Positions 35,159 to 42,112 of a stretch of DNA of 64,000 nt are shown one piece after another. Positions within the stretch are counted from its first letter, which is position 1. Each line of letters starts with the position of its first letter. The stretch is from assembly GCF_014697425.1 (NCBI RefSeq), contig NZ_JACJRU010000009.1:1-64000 (forward strand), written 5' to 3'. This stretch comes from Nostoc sp. FACHB-110. GTDB taxonomy: Bacteria > Cyanobacteriota > Cyanobacteriia > Cyanobacteriales > Nostocaceae. The notes beneath the pieces are model-generated. The model had not been told where the DNA came from. It ran no database searches and saw nothing but the letters and a program-made list of their open reading frames with translations. The position numbers were made by a program, and so were the translations under genes.

Positions 35159-35177
35159 CCTAGTGACTGTCACTAGG
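35159..35177. promoter_or_regulatory. Operator-like perfect palindrome, site 2
   Basis: CCTAGTGAC-T-GTCACTAGG, a perfect 9-bp inverted repeat around one base, in the divergent region between the genes at 34768-35040 and 35241-35483. The position and symmetry fit a dimeric repressor operator. A TAGACT hexamer ten or so bases to the right could be the -10 box of the rightward promoter. Confidence 0.6.
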
Positions 35178-35240
35178 TATCCCTATGGTAGACTAAAAAT
35201 CGAATTGACCTACCAAGTAGTAACCACTAAGGCGAAAATT

Positions 35241-35483
35241 ATGGAAACAGAAGCCGTTTATCAAGTGGAAACCATGCCAGAAACAAACGCACCAAAGATG
35301 ATAAAAATAACCTTTGCTGTGCCAGAAGAAGTTCACAAACAAGCATTAGATTTAGCGGCTGCCGAAGGGTGGAAGCCAGCAGAATTGCACAGGTTAGCAT
35401 GGGTGCTTGGCTTAAGTGAATACGCAGAACGCAGTAACAAGCTTCTGGTGAATGAAAGTCTTAGAAACAAAAAGCGGTCTTAA
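35241..35483 (+). CDS. Small ribbon-helix-helix-like protein
   Basis: 80 residues from ATG 35241 (MTETE-like start METEAVYQVETMPETNA). The segment MIKITFAVPEEVHKQALDLA, then AEGWKPAELHRLAW, fits a beta strand followed by two helices as in ribbon-helix-helix DNA-binding proteins. The C-terminus is basic (NKKRS). An upstream in-frame start at 35163 falls inside the operator palindrome, and AAGG lies ahead of ATG 35241, so I prefer the shorter form. It is a candidate repressor for the divergent control region. A terminator and palindrome site 2 follow. Confidence 0.5.
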   Translation: METEAVYQVETMPETNAPKMIKITFAVPEEVHKQALDLAAAEGWKPAELHRLAWVLGLSEYAERSNKLLVNESLRNKKRS

Positions 35484-35514
35484 GTCAACAATTCATAAGC
35501 TCTAGCCCCAACAA

Positions 35515-35539
35515 AAACGCCACTAAGCCAGTGGCGTTT
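35515..35539. terminator. Bidirectional hairpin terminator
   Basis: Stem AAACGCCACT / AGTGGCGTTT with a five-base loop, flanked by A and T tracts on each side. It separates the rightward gene ending at 35483 from the leftward tail-tube gene ending at 35564. The same stem recurs at 53885-53911, and both copies are followed by GTTTATGAAAAATTTTTCA. Confidence 0.85.
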
Positions 35540-35545
35540 CGTTTA

Positions 35546-35559
35546 TGAAAAATTTTTCA
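35546..35559. promoter_or_regulatory. Palindrome site 2
   Basis: Exact TGAAAAATTTTTCA, between the terminator at 35515-35539 and the TAG stop of the tail-tube gene. Confidence 0.8.
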
Positions 35560-35563
35560 GGAA

Positions 35564-36259
35564 CTAGGCAGCGTAACGAGTAATAGTAGGAGAACCTTGA
35601 CCCATAAACGTACAGCTAAAAGTAATGATGCCTTGTGATGCCAAATTTTTGTTCATGTTCATAACTACTGCTGCGCCTTTTAGCCCATCGCCTGTAGTAG
35701 CTCCTGCGGGTGCTGGATCTTCTTGCCACACGTAAACTTCGCGGCCTGAAACACCATTAGCAGCTGCATAGAAAATTCTGCGAAACGCTTCATCACTGCT
35801 GAGTAAATTCGCAGTCCAAGGCAATTCCCAGCTTTGCCCTGTAATCGCCCCGTCCTTGTAACCCAGTGGGTCTTCAAACACTAGGACATCGGTGCGATCG
35901 CTGTTGATATTCGCATTCAACTGAGTACCGCCGAGTAACCGTTTCTTGGCAACGTACTCAGCAGTAGAACTGCCTGTGAGTGCTGCGTGTGCTGCCTCAA
36001 TGTGCAGGGTGGTATCACCTTCTTTGGCATCAGCAGTTAAGTAAACCGTGAGTTCTGCGGTTCCATTGTCAAAAGTCAGTGGCGTTCCACCAGCAATAGG
36101 GCCATCCAAAGCAGCTACGGTTACGCTAGTTGCATTGTTGGTAATGCCACTACTGGCTGTAACTTCTACGTCAACGGGTTCGGTGCGATCGCCCAAAGGC
36201 AACAACGCAACGTAGAGCTTGACCTTATTCCCTGCGCCGACTTGAAAAGTCTTCGACAT
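35564..36259 (-). CDS. Major tail (tube) protein
   Basis: 231 residues starting MSKTFQVGAGNKVKLYVALL. The middle contains a beta-rich insert typical of phage tail proteins (SVTVAALDGPIAGGTPLTFD, then ADAKEGDTTLHIEAA). The C-terminal half has tail-tube-like features: TDVLVFEDPLGYKDG, a Trp-rich strand, VYVWQEDP and GIITFSCTFMGQGSPT. The size and its position at the end of the head-neck gene run fit a tail tube protein of a non-contractile phage. It is transcribed leftward and ends at the shared terminator. Confidence 0.65.
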   Translation of the reverse strand: MSKTFQVGAGNKVKLYVALLPLGDRTEPVDVEVTASSGITNNATSVTVAALDGPIAGGTPLTFDNGTAELTVYLTADAKEGDTTLHIEAAHAALTGSSTAEYVAKKRLLGGTQLNANINSDRTDVLVFEDPLGYKDGAITGQSWELPWTANLLSSDEAFRRIFYAAANGVSGREVYVWQEDPAPAGATTGDGLKGAAVVMNMNKNLASQGIITFSCTFMGQGSPTITRYAA

Positions 36260-36298
36260 CTTTGAAATCTCCGGAGATTGATCCGAAAGCAGGATTCC

Positions 36299-36706
36299 CT
36301 ATATTCGTCGCAAGAAAGGCAAATATGTTTTAGGCTCTACTATAAATTCGCCCCTTCTGATTCTTCGTTTGTAATTGTAAATAGTCCAAGTAGATACGCC
36401 GTATTTTTGAGAAATCACGTTGGTTTTCAAACCTGCTTCGATATCTTTTTTTATCAACCTCTTTGTTTCGTAACTGATCGCGTTTCCTTTTCCTACAAAA
36501 ATCCTGTCACTATTGGTTAAAAACCAGATAATTATTTTTGAATCTACATTTGGTCTGAAGTCGATAACGCTACTGCAAGTGAAATCGTAAATAATGGCTT
36601 CAACCGTCTTTTTGGTAACATAAAGTTTTGCAGAAATCTCTTGCCTTGTATAACCCTGTGCTAAGAGACTAAAAACATCATATTGTCGCTTACTAACTCG
36701 ATACAT
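36299..36706 (-). CDS. LuxR/resolvase-style HTH protein
   Basis: 135 residues from ATG 36706. The N-terminus is a LuxR-type HTH (MYRVSKRQYDVFSLLAQGYT, then RQEISAKLYVTKKTVEAII). The C-terminus has a second, Hin/resolvase-like HTH (DIEAGLKTNVISQKYGVSTW). It lies between tail-tube and tail-completion genes, overlaps the next HTH gene by 14 bases, and is an unusual regulator inside a structural operon. No transposase or invertase catalytic domain is present. Confidence 0.55.
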   Translation of the reverse strand: MYRVSKRQYDVFSLLAQGYTRQEISAKLYVTKKTVEAIIYDFTCSSVIDFRPNVDSKIIIWFLTNSDRIFVGKGNAISYETKRLIKKDIEAGLKTNVISQKYGVSTWTIYNYKRRIRRGEFIVEPKTYLPFLRRI

Positions 36707-37217
36707 TTGCTTTTTTCTTAATAATCCAGCCCGCCTCTCGCCCAACCTTACCACAGCGACTAATTTGAAAACTGCCATAAGCCATTCCTAATATTCTTGG
36801 CTTGATTCCAATAATTGCTTCGATATCTGAGGTTGACAGAACCCATCCATTTTGTGCAACTTCTTCTAATTCTCTGTATCGGTCAAGCGGAGATTTTCGA
36901 GAAGTGAATATCAGTCTTTCAACTACATTCATTAGCCAATTTGTTGTGAAATTAGCTGGCTCATTTTGTAGCATAGCTATGCTGCTAATTTCCTCGACTG
37001 GTACAATGGTTGGGCGAAATTCCGAGAGAACGCCACCCGTTTTCAAATAAGAATCAAGCCCATCAAGTTCTTCCAGTTCTTCGGTTGAAATATAAGAGCG
37101 TGTTCCCTCTTTAATCGGTTTTATGCCAGCCGCTTCAAATCTGGCGTAAAGTGCCGTTTTGCCAATGTTGTAGCGATTCGTTAAATCCTTAACTGGGACT
37201 CTGTTGACACTGTTCAC
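36693..37217 (-). CDS. HTH-containing regulator-like protein
   Basis: 174 residues, GTG start at 37217. The first 45 residues look like an excisionase/MerR-like DNA-binding domain: LTNRYNIGKTALYARFEAAG then PIKEGTRSYISTEELEEL. The rest is helical with a second possible HTH (ELEEVAQNGWVLSTSDIEAI). Tandem GTTCACCGAAC repeats overlap the start region, suggesting autoregulation. It pairs with the downstream HTH gene and lies within the leftward neck-tail operon. Confidence 0.5.
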   Translation of the reverse strand: MNSVNRVPVKDLTNRYNIGKTALYARFEAAGIKPIKEGTRSYISTEELEELDGLDSYLKTGGVLSEFRPTIVPVEEISSIAMLQNEPANFTTNWLMNVVERLIFTSRKSPLDRYRELEEVAQNGWVLSTSDIEAIIGIKPRILGMAYGSFQISRCGKVGREAGWIIKKKANVSS

Positions 37218-37243
37218 AAGCGTTCACCGAACGTTCACCGAAC
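37212..37243. repeat. Three iteron-like direct repeats
   Basis: GTTCACAAGC, then two exact GTTCACCGAAC units (starting at 37212, 37222 and 37233), spaced 10-11 bases, one helical turn. They overlap the GTG start of the HTH gene and precede the stop of the tail-completion gene. Helically phased repeats suggest cooperative binding by that HTH protein. Confidence 0.7.
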
Positions 37244-37247
37244 GCTA

Positions 37248-37673
37248 TTATACCGGAACCGCAACAGCCCATTCCTGAATAAATATCTTGCATTGTTCGA
37301 CGGTTAATAACTTTTCAGAAGGGGGCATGAAACTCACTCTTTCTATTGAGTAATCCCCTGGTAAATCGCCTGACAATAGCCCAATAGCCTCAATCAAACT
37401 ATCTTGAGTATCCCACTGCTTGAGGTGAACTTCCCAGGTGTAAGATAAAGTGCGATCGCCTCCTAAATTCCCCTCAGCTTCTGGATATGGTCGCTTAATT
37501 ACAACTTCCAATCCTGAAGTTTTTGTGCCGTGTGGTGGGTATTGGTAGCCTAAATCTGGATCAGGGAGAGTGGCGATCGCTGTGGTTGTTCCGCCATCAG
37601 GAAATGTGTAATTTCCTAATTTATTACCAAGAATTGCAAGAATATCATTGCGAAAATTAATAGGGTCAATCAT
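37248..37673 (-). CDS. Tail terminator/completion-like protein
   Basis: 141 residues starting MIDPINFRNDILAILGNKLG. The mixed alpha/beta pattern with GLEVVIKRPYPEAEGNLGG and TLSYTWEVHLKQWDTQDSL resembles small tail-terminator or neck proteins encoded between head-closure and tail-tube genes. The position fits, but sequence evidence alone is weak. It is leftward and divergent from the AcrVA2-like gene, 38 bases away. Confidence 0.5.
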   Translation of the reverse strand: MIDPINFRNDILAILGNKLGNYTFPDGGTTTAIATLPDPDLGYQYPPHGTKTSGLEVVIKRPYPEAEGNLGGDRTLSYTWEVHLKQWDTQDSLIEAIGLLSGDLPGDYSIERVSFMPPSEKLLTVEQCKIFIQEWAVAVPV

Positions 37674-37711
37674 AGTAATATTTTTGTAGTAGTTAATAAA
37701 TATAGATTCCT

Positions 37712-38668
37712 GTGTGTAGCCGAAGTATACTCATTGAAGCTGATAGTCGCCACTCGCAAATCTCTTTTTTTATCAAAGGTGGCGCATCAGGACTTTATCG
37801 CACACTACTTAAGAAAAATTATCGAATTCCCAAAACCTATACTCAGTGGCAAGAATTAGCAGCCTTGATCGCTTTAATATCGCCAGAATTTAATAACAAT
37901 GTATTTGACCTAGCACAGCGATTCGCATCACATCGCCATGCTTTGTGGTTGGTGCAAGATGCGCCGATTTATTGCTTAGATAAAAATTTATTAGAACTTT
38001 TTAGGCAAACTGATATTGGTGATGAAAGCCTAATATTTAATGATTTGGTGGCACATCTACCAATTCATTCATTGATGTTGTTATTGCCATCGGGGGTGCA
38101 TTCTCCTGATGGGGGTTGTGTTGATTATCTCAATATTCATTGTTCAAACATCCATCACCCAGAGTGGTCAACTGGTGAAAAATACGGTTTGGAAGTTCCC
38201 TATTTAAAGCATGAACATGATGTAAATGTTCATTACTGTTGTGTAGACACCCAAGGAACGGTTTGGTTTTCTGGATGGGGGATAAATAATGGCAAACTTG
38301 AACAACGGGATGGGGATTTAGGGTGCGATCGCTCAACTCAATTAGACAAAGCCTTTTTGCGAGAATTGCGAAATTTGGCGATGCAAAGCCTCATGTTTTT
38401 GTCATTTGAAAGGACTGAAATTGAGACTGTTAGCCACAGAGAAACTATTGGCAATGGCTTTTCTCCAAATAAAGAACCAAGGGAAAAGTGCTTATATCCC
38501 CGTTGGCTTAGACTTCAGGAGTCCAGTAAAACCAGAATTGACAAGGGTGGAACTCACGCTTCCCCATCTCCTCACTGGAGGCGTGGACATTGGCGACGTA
38601 GTGCAGTGGGTGAAGGGCGGACTGAAAGAAAGTGGAACTGGATTCAACCAACGCTTGTGGGTTCCTGA
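37712..38668 (+). CDS. AcrVA2-like putative anti-CRISPR protein
   Basis: 318 residues, GTG start. The C-terminus has SPSPHWRRGHWRRSAVGEGR (near 282-301), then a Trp and PTLVGS. This matches the pattern PHxRRGHW...G.G....W.P..V that I recall from the type V-A anti-CRISPR AcrVA2 (about 322 residues). The middle also fits: a Trp-rich ALWLVQDAPIYCLDKNLLEL followed by a conserved LPIHSLML-like strand. AcrVA2 blocks Cas12a production by recognising its nascent N-terminus and triggering mRNA loss; whether this homologue does so is unknown. It is a cargo gene on the strand opposite to the neck genes, and its stop codon is the first three bases of palindrome site 3. Confidence 0.6.
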   Translation: MCSRSILIEADSRHSQISFFIKGGASGLYRTLLKKNYRIPKTYTQWQELAALIALISPEFNNNVFDLAQRFASHRHALWLVQDAPIYCLDKNLLELFRQTDIGDESLIFNDLVAHLPIHSLMLLLPSGVHSPDGGCVDYLNIHCSNIHHPEWSTGEKYGLEVPYLKHEHDVNVHYCCVDTQGTVWFSGWGINNGKLEQRDGDLGCDRSTQLDKAFLRELRNLAMQSLMFLSFERTEIETVSHRETIGNGFSPNKEPREKCLYPRWLRLQESSKTRIDKGGTHASPSPHWRRGHWRRSAVGEGRTERKWNWIQPTLVGS

Positions 38669-38679
38669 AAAATTTTACA
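38666..38679. promoter_or_regulatory. Palindrome site 3
   Basis: TGAAAAATTTTACA, one mismatch. The TGA is the stop codon of the AcrVA2-like gene; the site lies seven bases from the end of the convergent gp10-like gene. Confidence 0.7.
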
Positions 38680-38685
38680 GAAACC

Positions 38686-39072
38686 TCAAAGCAGTTTATT
38701 CAATTGTTTCTGCATTACCTCAGCCACATCGCAGTTCTCAATACCAACCTTTGTCCAGGGTCTAGCAGGCAAGTCTGTGCCGCTTTTGGTAGTTGCGCCA
38801 TCATGCACAATGGCGGCGTGGTCAGCCTCCCAAGTCAGTTCGGCGGCGTTGGCACTTCTGCTAATTACTAGGGAATCAATCAATTCCTCGGTGTCTACGA
38901 TGTCTCTTGGACTGCCTACGATGTCGGAGTTTTGGCGAACTGTTTCTCTTGGCCATTCCCAGATTTCGGATGCGATCGCATCTTGGCAAGAATCAGCAAG
39001 TGCATCCACAGCCACATCGAAGGCTTTATCAATGGCGGCGTTGATTTGAGAAATGTTGATGTTGTTGCTCAT
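38686..39072 (-). CDS. HK97 gp10-like neck protein
   Basis: 128 residues: MSNNINISQINAAIDKAFDV, WEWPRETVRQNSDIVGSPRD, then TEELIDSLVISR, a beta segment LTWEADHAAIVHDGATTKSG and LPARPWTKVGIEN. The order (helix, a deamidated-looking linker, then strand with HDG and PARPW) is the signature of the HK97 gp10/tail-component neck family. It overlaps the RNA ligase gene by four bases (ATGA). Confidence 0.75.
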   Translation of the reverse strand: MSNNINISQINAAIDKAFDVAVDALADSCQDAIASEIWEWPRETVRQNSDIVGSPRDIVDTEELIDSLVISRSANAAELTWEADHAAIVHDGATTKSGTDLPARPWTKVGIENCDVAEVMQKQLNKLL

Positions 39073-39806
39073 TTCAATGTCCTGGCGTAATCCTCGTAGC
39101 GAATTTTGGCGATTTGCGATCGCGTTTTGGTTCTAATCACAATGCCTTCTGGCTTGCCTGGGGCTTGTTCATCAAGGCAGGATAAGCTTTTGGGCAACAA
39201 ATTTTTCAATTCCTGATACATCGATTCGATGTCTTTGGGTGGTGTCCAGTTGGTGAGGATGCGAGGGGTTAGGGTTAGATTGTGGACTTGGGCAAATCCA
39301 ACTAAAGCTTGCTCATCCCAGAAATGTTGACCACTGCCTTCTCTCCATAGGGCAATTTTTTCTATTTCATGGGCGATTATTCCAGAAGGAATTTCTGCTA
39401 TATCAAAGAGTCTGCAATCTAAACTTGAATTTGTGGTGTATTGCTTGGAAGCTGATGTTACTTTTCCGCCATAAACTTCAAAATAAATTGCGCCGCAATT
39501 GAATTTAAATTCACTAAGTTTGTCTGCTATTGGTTTTAATGTTTCTACTATCCCAAGGGTAGGATTAATAATTAAATCACCCTTGGCGTAAAGCAATTCT
39601 TCTCTACTGCCAATAATGTAGCCATCATCCCACAAAATAATTCTGGCGTTTGTACCGTCGATTTTTTCGGTGACAATACATGGTTCTTTAAAATCTATGT
39701 ATTCAGAGGTAAGCTTGCCTTTTTCTCCTAGTTGATGATAGGTAGGAATTGAAGGATATTTTGTGGCACTATTGATTTTTCTTAACTGTTCTTGGGTTAA
39801 CTGCAT
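39069..39806 (-). CDS. RNA ligase (Rnl2-like nucleotidyltransferase)
   Basis: 245 residues. Motif I is TEKIDGTNARI with the adenylated lysine at residue 48. Other covalent-nucleotidyltransferase motifs follow: GSREELLY, AIYFEVYGGK (motif III/IIIa), PEGIVIRTK (motif IV) and IAKIRYEDYAR (motif V). The enzyme would seal RNA strands through an adenylate intermediate. Phage RNA ligases repair tRNAs cut by host defence nucleases; no kinase/phosphatase partner is seen here. Its end is fused by ATGA overlap to the gp10-like neck gene, an unusual place. Confidence 0.85.
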   Translation of the reverse strand: MQLTQEQLRKINSATKYPSIPTYHQLGEKGKLTSEYIDFKEPCIVTEKIDGTNARIILWDDGYIIGSREELLYAKGDLIINPTLGIVETLKPIADKLSEFKFNCGAIYFEVYGGKVTSASKQYTTNSSLDCRLFDIAEIPSGIIAHEIEKIALWREGSGQHFWDEQALVGFAQVHNLTLTPRILTNWTPPKDIESMYQELKNLLPKSLSCLDEQAPGKPEGIVIRTKTRSQIAKIRYEDYARTLK

Positions 39807-39886
39807 AGCTTCAAAGTATGTTCAACTTATACAAATTATCTACAATCTGCCGAGTGCAGCTACCAATGCAGTAGGCTAATTTCTCC

Positions 39887-40300
39887 TCAATTCCTCCGAA
39901 ATATCCCTTTAATCGGCGTAACTATATCAATCCCCATTCCCACAACATAAGGGGATTGAGTAATAGGCAGTAGTTTAAATCTCCCAGTCTCTGGCTTGCC
40001 AAGTGCCACCATGATTTCAATATCGGCTTCCATCAAAAATTCCACACCTTGGGGATAAGTCGTGGGCAAAACCAGATACCCTTCAAGCAGCGAAGCAAAC
40101 CCATCAGCCCCGGCGAATTGTTGAATTTCCTTGGCATAGCGTTCAACCGCACCACTGTCAGTTACTGGCTTGAGTAGTGCTTTGATGATTGTGGGGATAG
40201 TCGCAGGTATGCGATTGCCGAGGGTGTTGGTTGTGTAAGTGCCGCCAGCAATTTGGAAGGTGAGAACGCTATTATCAAAACCAGTAAAAGGTGATGTCAT
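39887..40300 (-). CDS. Head-closure-like phage protein
   Basis: 137 residues starting MTSPFTGFDNSVLTFQIAGG. It is a beta-rich small protein with GNRIPATIPTIIKALLKPVT and PITQSPYVVGMGIDIVTPIK. The position between the connector and gp10-like genes suggests head-closure or stopper protein. No firm family match. It is divergent from the opposite-strand gene at 40303. Confidence 0.45.
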   Translation of the reverse strand: MTSPFTGFDNSVLTFQIAGGTYTTNTLGNRIPATIPTIIKALLKPVTDSGAVERYAKEIQQFAGADGFASLLEGYLVLPTTYPQGVEFLMEADIEIMVALGKPETGRFKLLPITQSPYVVGMGIDIVTPIKGIFRRN

Positions 40301-40302
40301 TA

Positions 40303-40857
40303 ATGAATCAAGAATCTGAGTTTCTAACTGTTAAATCATTCCTTGACCTAGAAACTTTTGAGCCACTGGTCAAGATTGAATACAAAGGTAAAAAACTTTC
40401 TATCAGCGCAACAGAGTCCACAAAAAAAGCGATCACTATCATCAATGCTGCTGCCTACGCTGAATCGGAAGGTGCTTTATTTAAGGCTTTGTGTCCAGAT
40501 AAACCAAAAGGTTTTGGTAAACCTAGCAAGGATGAACAAATGGCGATCGCGGTTTTAAGATTAGTACGCGAAAAAAGACAACCCTTGCCCGATGATGTCA
40601 ACCCAATTTTTGGATTTAATACACAAAAACCATTGATAGAGTTGGATTATCAAGTATTTAAAACTACCTTGCATTTAGATGAAGCAAGAAACCATGCAGC
40701 TATTTTGCTACAAGCATCTGAAGCTGCAAGATTTGATGCTTTTTGGTTTAGGTTTGGCAAAGAATTGCAAATGAACGAGGGAGAAATTCAAGAGGTAATA
40801 AATGAATACAGACTCTACAAAGAACGATATTCAGTTGAGTCTTTGTTTAGGCTATGA
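40303..40857 (+). CDS. Unknown cargo gene on the opposite strand of the neck operon
   Basis: 184 residues from ATG 40303, chosen because an AAGGTG ribosome-binding site precedes it and it then does not overlap the divergent gene. Soluble, alpha-rich with an initial beta pair (LVKIEYKGKKLSISATESTK), then ALFKALCPDKPKGFGKPSKD and a C-terminal helix region (LHLDEARNHAAILLQASEAA). No recognised family. Like the AcrVA2-like gene it is inserted on the plus strand among minus-strand structural genes, so it is a candidate accessory (possibly anti-defence) gene. Confidence 0.5.
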   Translation: MNQESEFLTVKSFLDLETFEPLVKIEYKGKKLSISATESTKKAITIINAAAYAESEGALFKALCPDKPKGFGKPSKDEQMAIAVLRLVREKRQPLPDDVNPIFGFNTQKPLIELDYQVFKTTLHLDEARNHAAILLQASEAARFDAFWFRFGKELQMNEGEIQEVINEYRLYKERYSVESLFRL

Positions 40858-40886
40858 AGTTGAATTAGAGATTGCCTTGCTCCTTT

Positions 40887-41366
40887 TTAGCTCCTAAGTA
40901 GCATCCCCCCGCTTCCGCCTGTTGGATCTGGGCTTGGTGGCAGATTCAAAAAATATCTCAGATTTTCAACATAATTGTCTCTTTGGGCAAACATCCCCGC
41001 GCTTCGTCCTCCGCCGCCAACTTCCCATTCCAAAACATCAGCACGTTTCAAGGCTGAGTTTGGGCTGCTGCGTTCAGATGCGATCGCGCGCTCTTGTGTC
41101 TGTAACCCATCAAGAACGCCTTGCACCTGTTCAACCAGATATTCAGCCTCATTCTCAATTGCGTCCATCCTCGCCCAAATATCATCTTTTTGAAATAGCA
41201 GTGGCACAGGGCGATTTTTCTGGTATTCAGTGGGGGTGAGGGTGGCATCGAAGCGGTAAAAGTCGCCTGAATAGTCTGAGGATTGCGCCCTCATCTGATC
41301 GGTGCGGAGCAGGGCTTGATTTAAGAAAGTTAATGTTTGATATCGCTGTTCTTCGGTGAATGGCAT
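40887..41366 (-). CDS. Hypothetical phage head/connector protein
   Basis: 159 residues: MPFTEEQRYQTLTFLNQALL at the start, a helical middle (AIENEAEYLVEQVQGVLDGL) and a glycine-rich C-terminus (GGGGRSAGMFAQRDNYVENL). Its location right after the MuF-like and portal genes suggests a head-tail connector role, which is inference. A heptamer repeat (GAAGTGT)x4 lies just upstream of the start. Confidence 0.45.
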   Translation of the reverse strand: MPFTEEQRYQTLTFLNQALLRTDQMRAQSSDYSGDFYRFDATLTPTEYQKNRPVPLLFQKDDIWARMDAIENEAEYLVEQVQGVLDGLQTQERAIASERSSPNSALKRADVLEWEVGGGGRSAGMFAQRDNYVENLRYFLNLPPSPDPTGGSGGMLLRS

Positions 41367-41370
41367 AAAA

Positions 41371-41398
41371 GAAGTGTGAAGTGTGAAGTGTGAAGTGT
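41371..41398. repeat. Heptamer tandem repeat (GAAGTGT)x4
   Basis: Four exact heptamers in the 69-bp gap between the MuF-like gene and the next structural gene. It is similar in style to the host repeat at 4882-4923, so the prophage has acquired host-type heptamer repeats. Confidence 0.85.
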
Positions 41399-41435
41399 GA
41401 AATTTCAGAATTCAGACTTCTTAATTCAGACTTCC

Positions 41436-42038
41436 TCAAACTCTCCGAAATACTAACCGACACCGACAATTCCCCCCGCACTCACAATCAACCCCAGGCG
41501 GGGTAACATTCTGAATGGGTGTCCAGGTTAATCGCTGGTAGCTAATACATGATTGGCAGTGCCTTGCTTGGGCATCCAGTAAGCGTTTGGCATAAAACCC
41601 AACCTTCCCCCGACTTGTAAACTCCGCCTCAAAGAATGATGTCCGCGCAGATTTGGCATAGCTTCCAGCCCGTTTAATTGCCTGTTCCTTGGTCAGTTTC
41701 CCCTCGGCTAAATCCTGCCCGAAGCCATGAAGATATTTGTATTGCTTCTTGAGTTGCGCTCCGACCTTGCCATAATGCGTAGAGGTCAATTGTTGCACCC
41801 CGCCTGCACCAAAAGCCGCGTTTCGCAGGTGGGATTCCTTCAAGCTTTGCGCCATCCGAGTTTGAAATTCAGCGATGTCAATTTTGCCTTGAGTTAACAG
41901 CCTCGCGTGTCCCTTCAATCGCACCTCAAGGCGGCTAATTTCAGAGTTAACAGTCTCAAGAACTTGGGTGTACTTTACAAATCGCCCAGTCTCGGCATCT
42001 CGGTATCTATGGCTGCTTTGGTCGAATTGGTAGGGCAT
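41436..42038 (-). CDS. Minor head (MuF-like) protein
   Basis: 200 residues. It follows the portal gene as MuF-like minor head proteins do. The C-terminal part has ARHCQSCISYQRLTWTPIQN, then PPGVDCECGGNCRCRLVFRR, the cysteine-rich end common in the phage head morphogenesis family. The N-terminal part is helical (EISRLEVRLKGHARLLTQGK). It is expected inside the procapsid near the portal. Palindrome site 4 lies just upstream of its start. Confidence 0.65.
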   Translation of the reverse strand: MPYQFDQSSHRYRDAETGRFVKYTQVLETVNSEISRLEVRLKGHARLLTQGKIDIAEFQTRMAQSLKESHLRNAAFGAGGVQQLTSTHYGKVGAQLKKQYKYLHGFGQDLAEGKLTKEQAIKRAGSYAKSARTSFFEAEFTSRGKVGFYAKRLLDAQARHCQSCISYQRLTWTPIQNVTPPGVDCECGGNCRCRLVFRRV

Positions 42039-42041
42039 TTA

Positions 42042-42055
42042 TGAAAAATTTTTCA
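42042..42055. promoter_or_regulatory. Palindrome site 4
   Basis: Exact TGAAAAATTTTTCA, here within a 16-bp palindrome (ATG..CAT), four bases upstream of the MuF-like start and downstream of the portal stop. Confidence 0.8.
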
Positions 42056-42112
42056 TGAGGTCGGCTTCGCCTCACCATCTCATCCACATCAGATTGGCGG
42101 ATAGTGGCGAGG

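Noticed and set aside
34787..35173. Long minus-strand frame across the divergent control region
   Set aside because: It overlaps the better supported gene 34768-35040 (strong ribosome-binding site) and runs through the operator palindromes.
38406..38765. Alternative frame within and beyond the AcrVA2-like gene
   Set aside because: The other frame (37712-38668) carries the recognisable WRRGHW motif, so this one is probably a shadow; it also runs through palindrome site 3 into the convergent gene.
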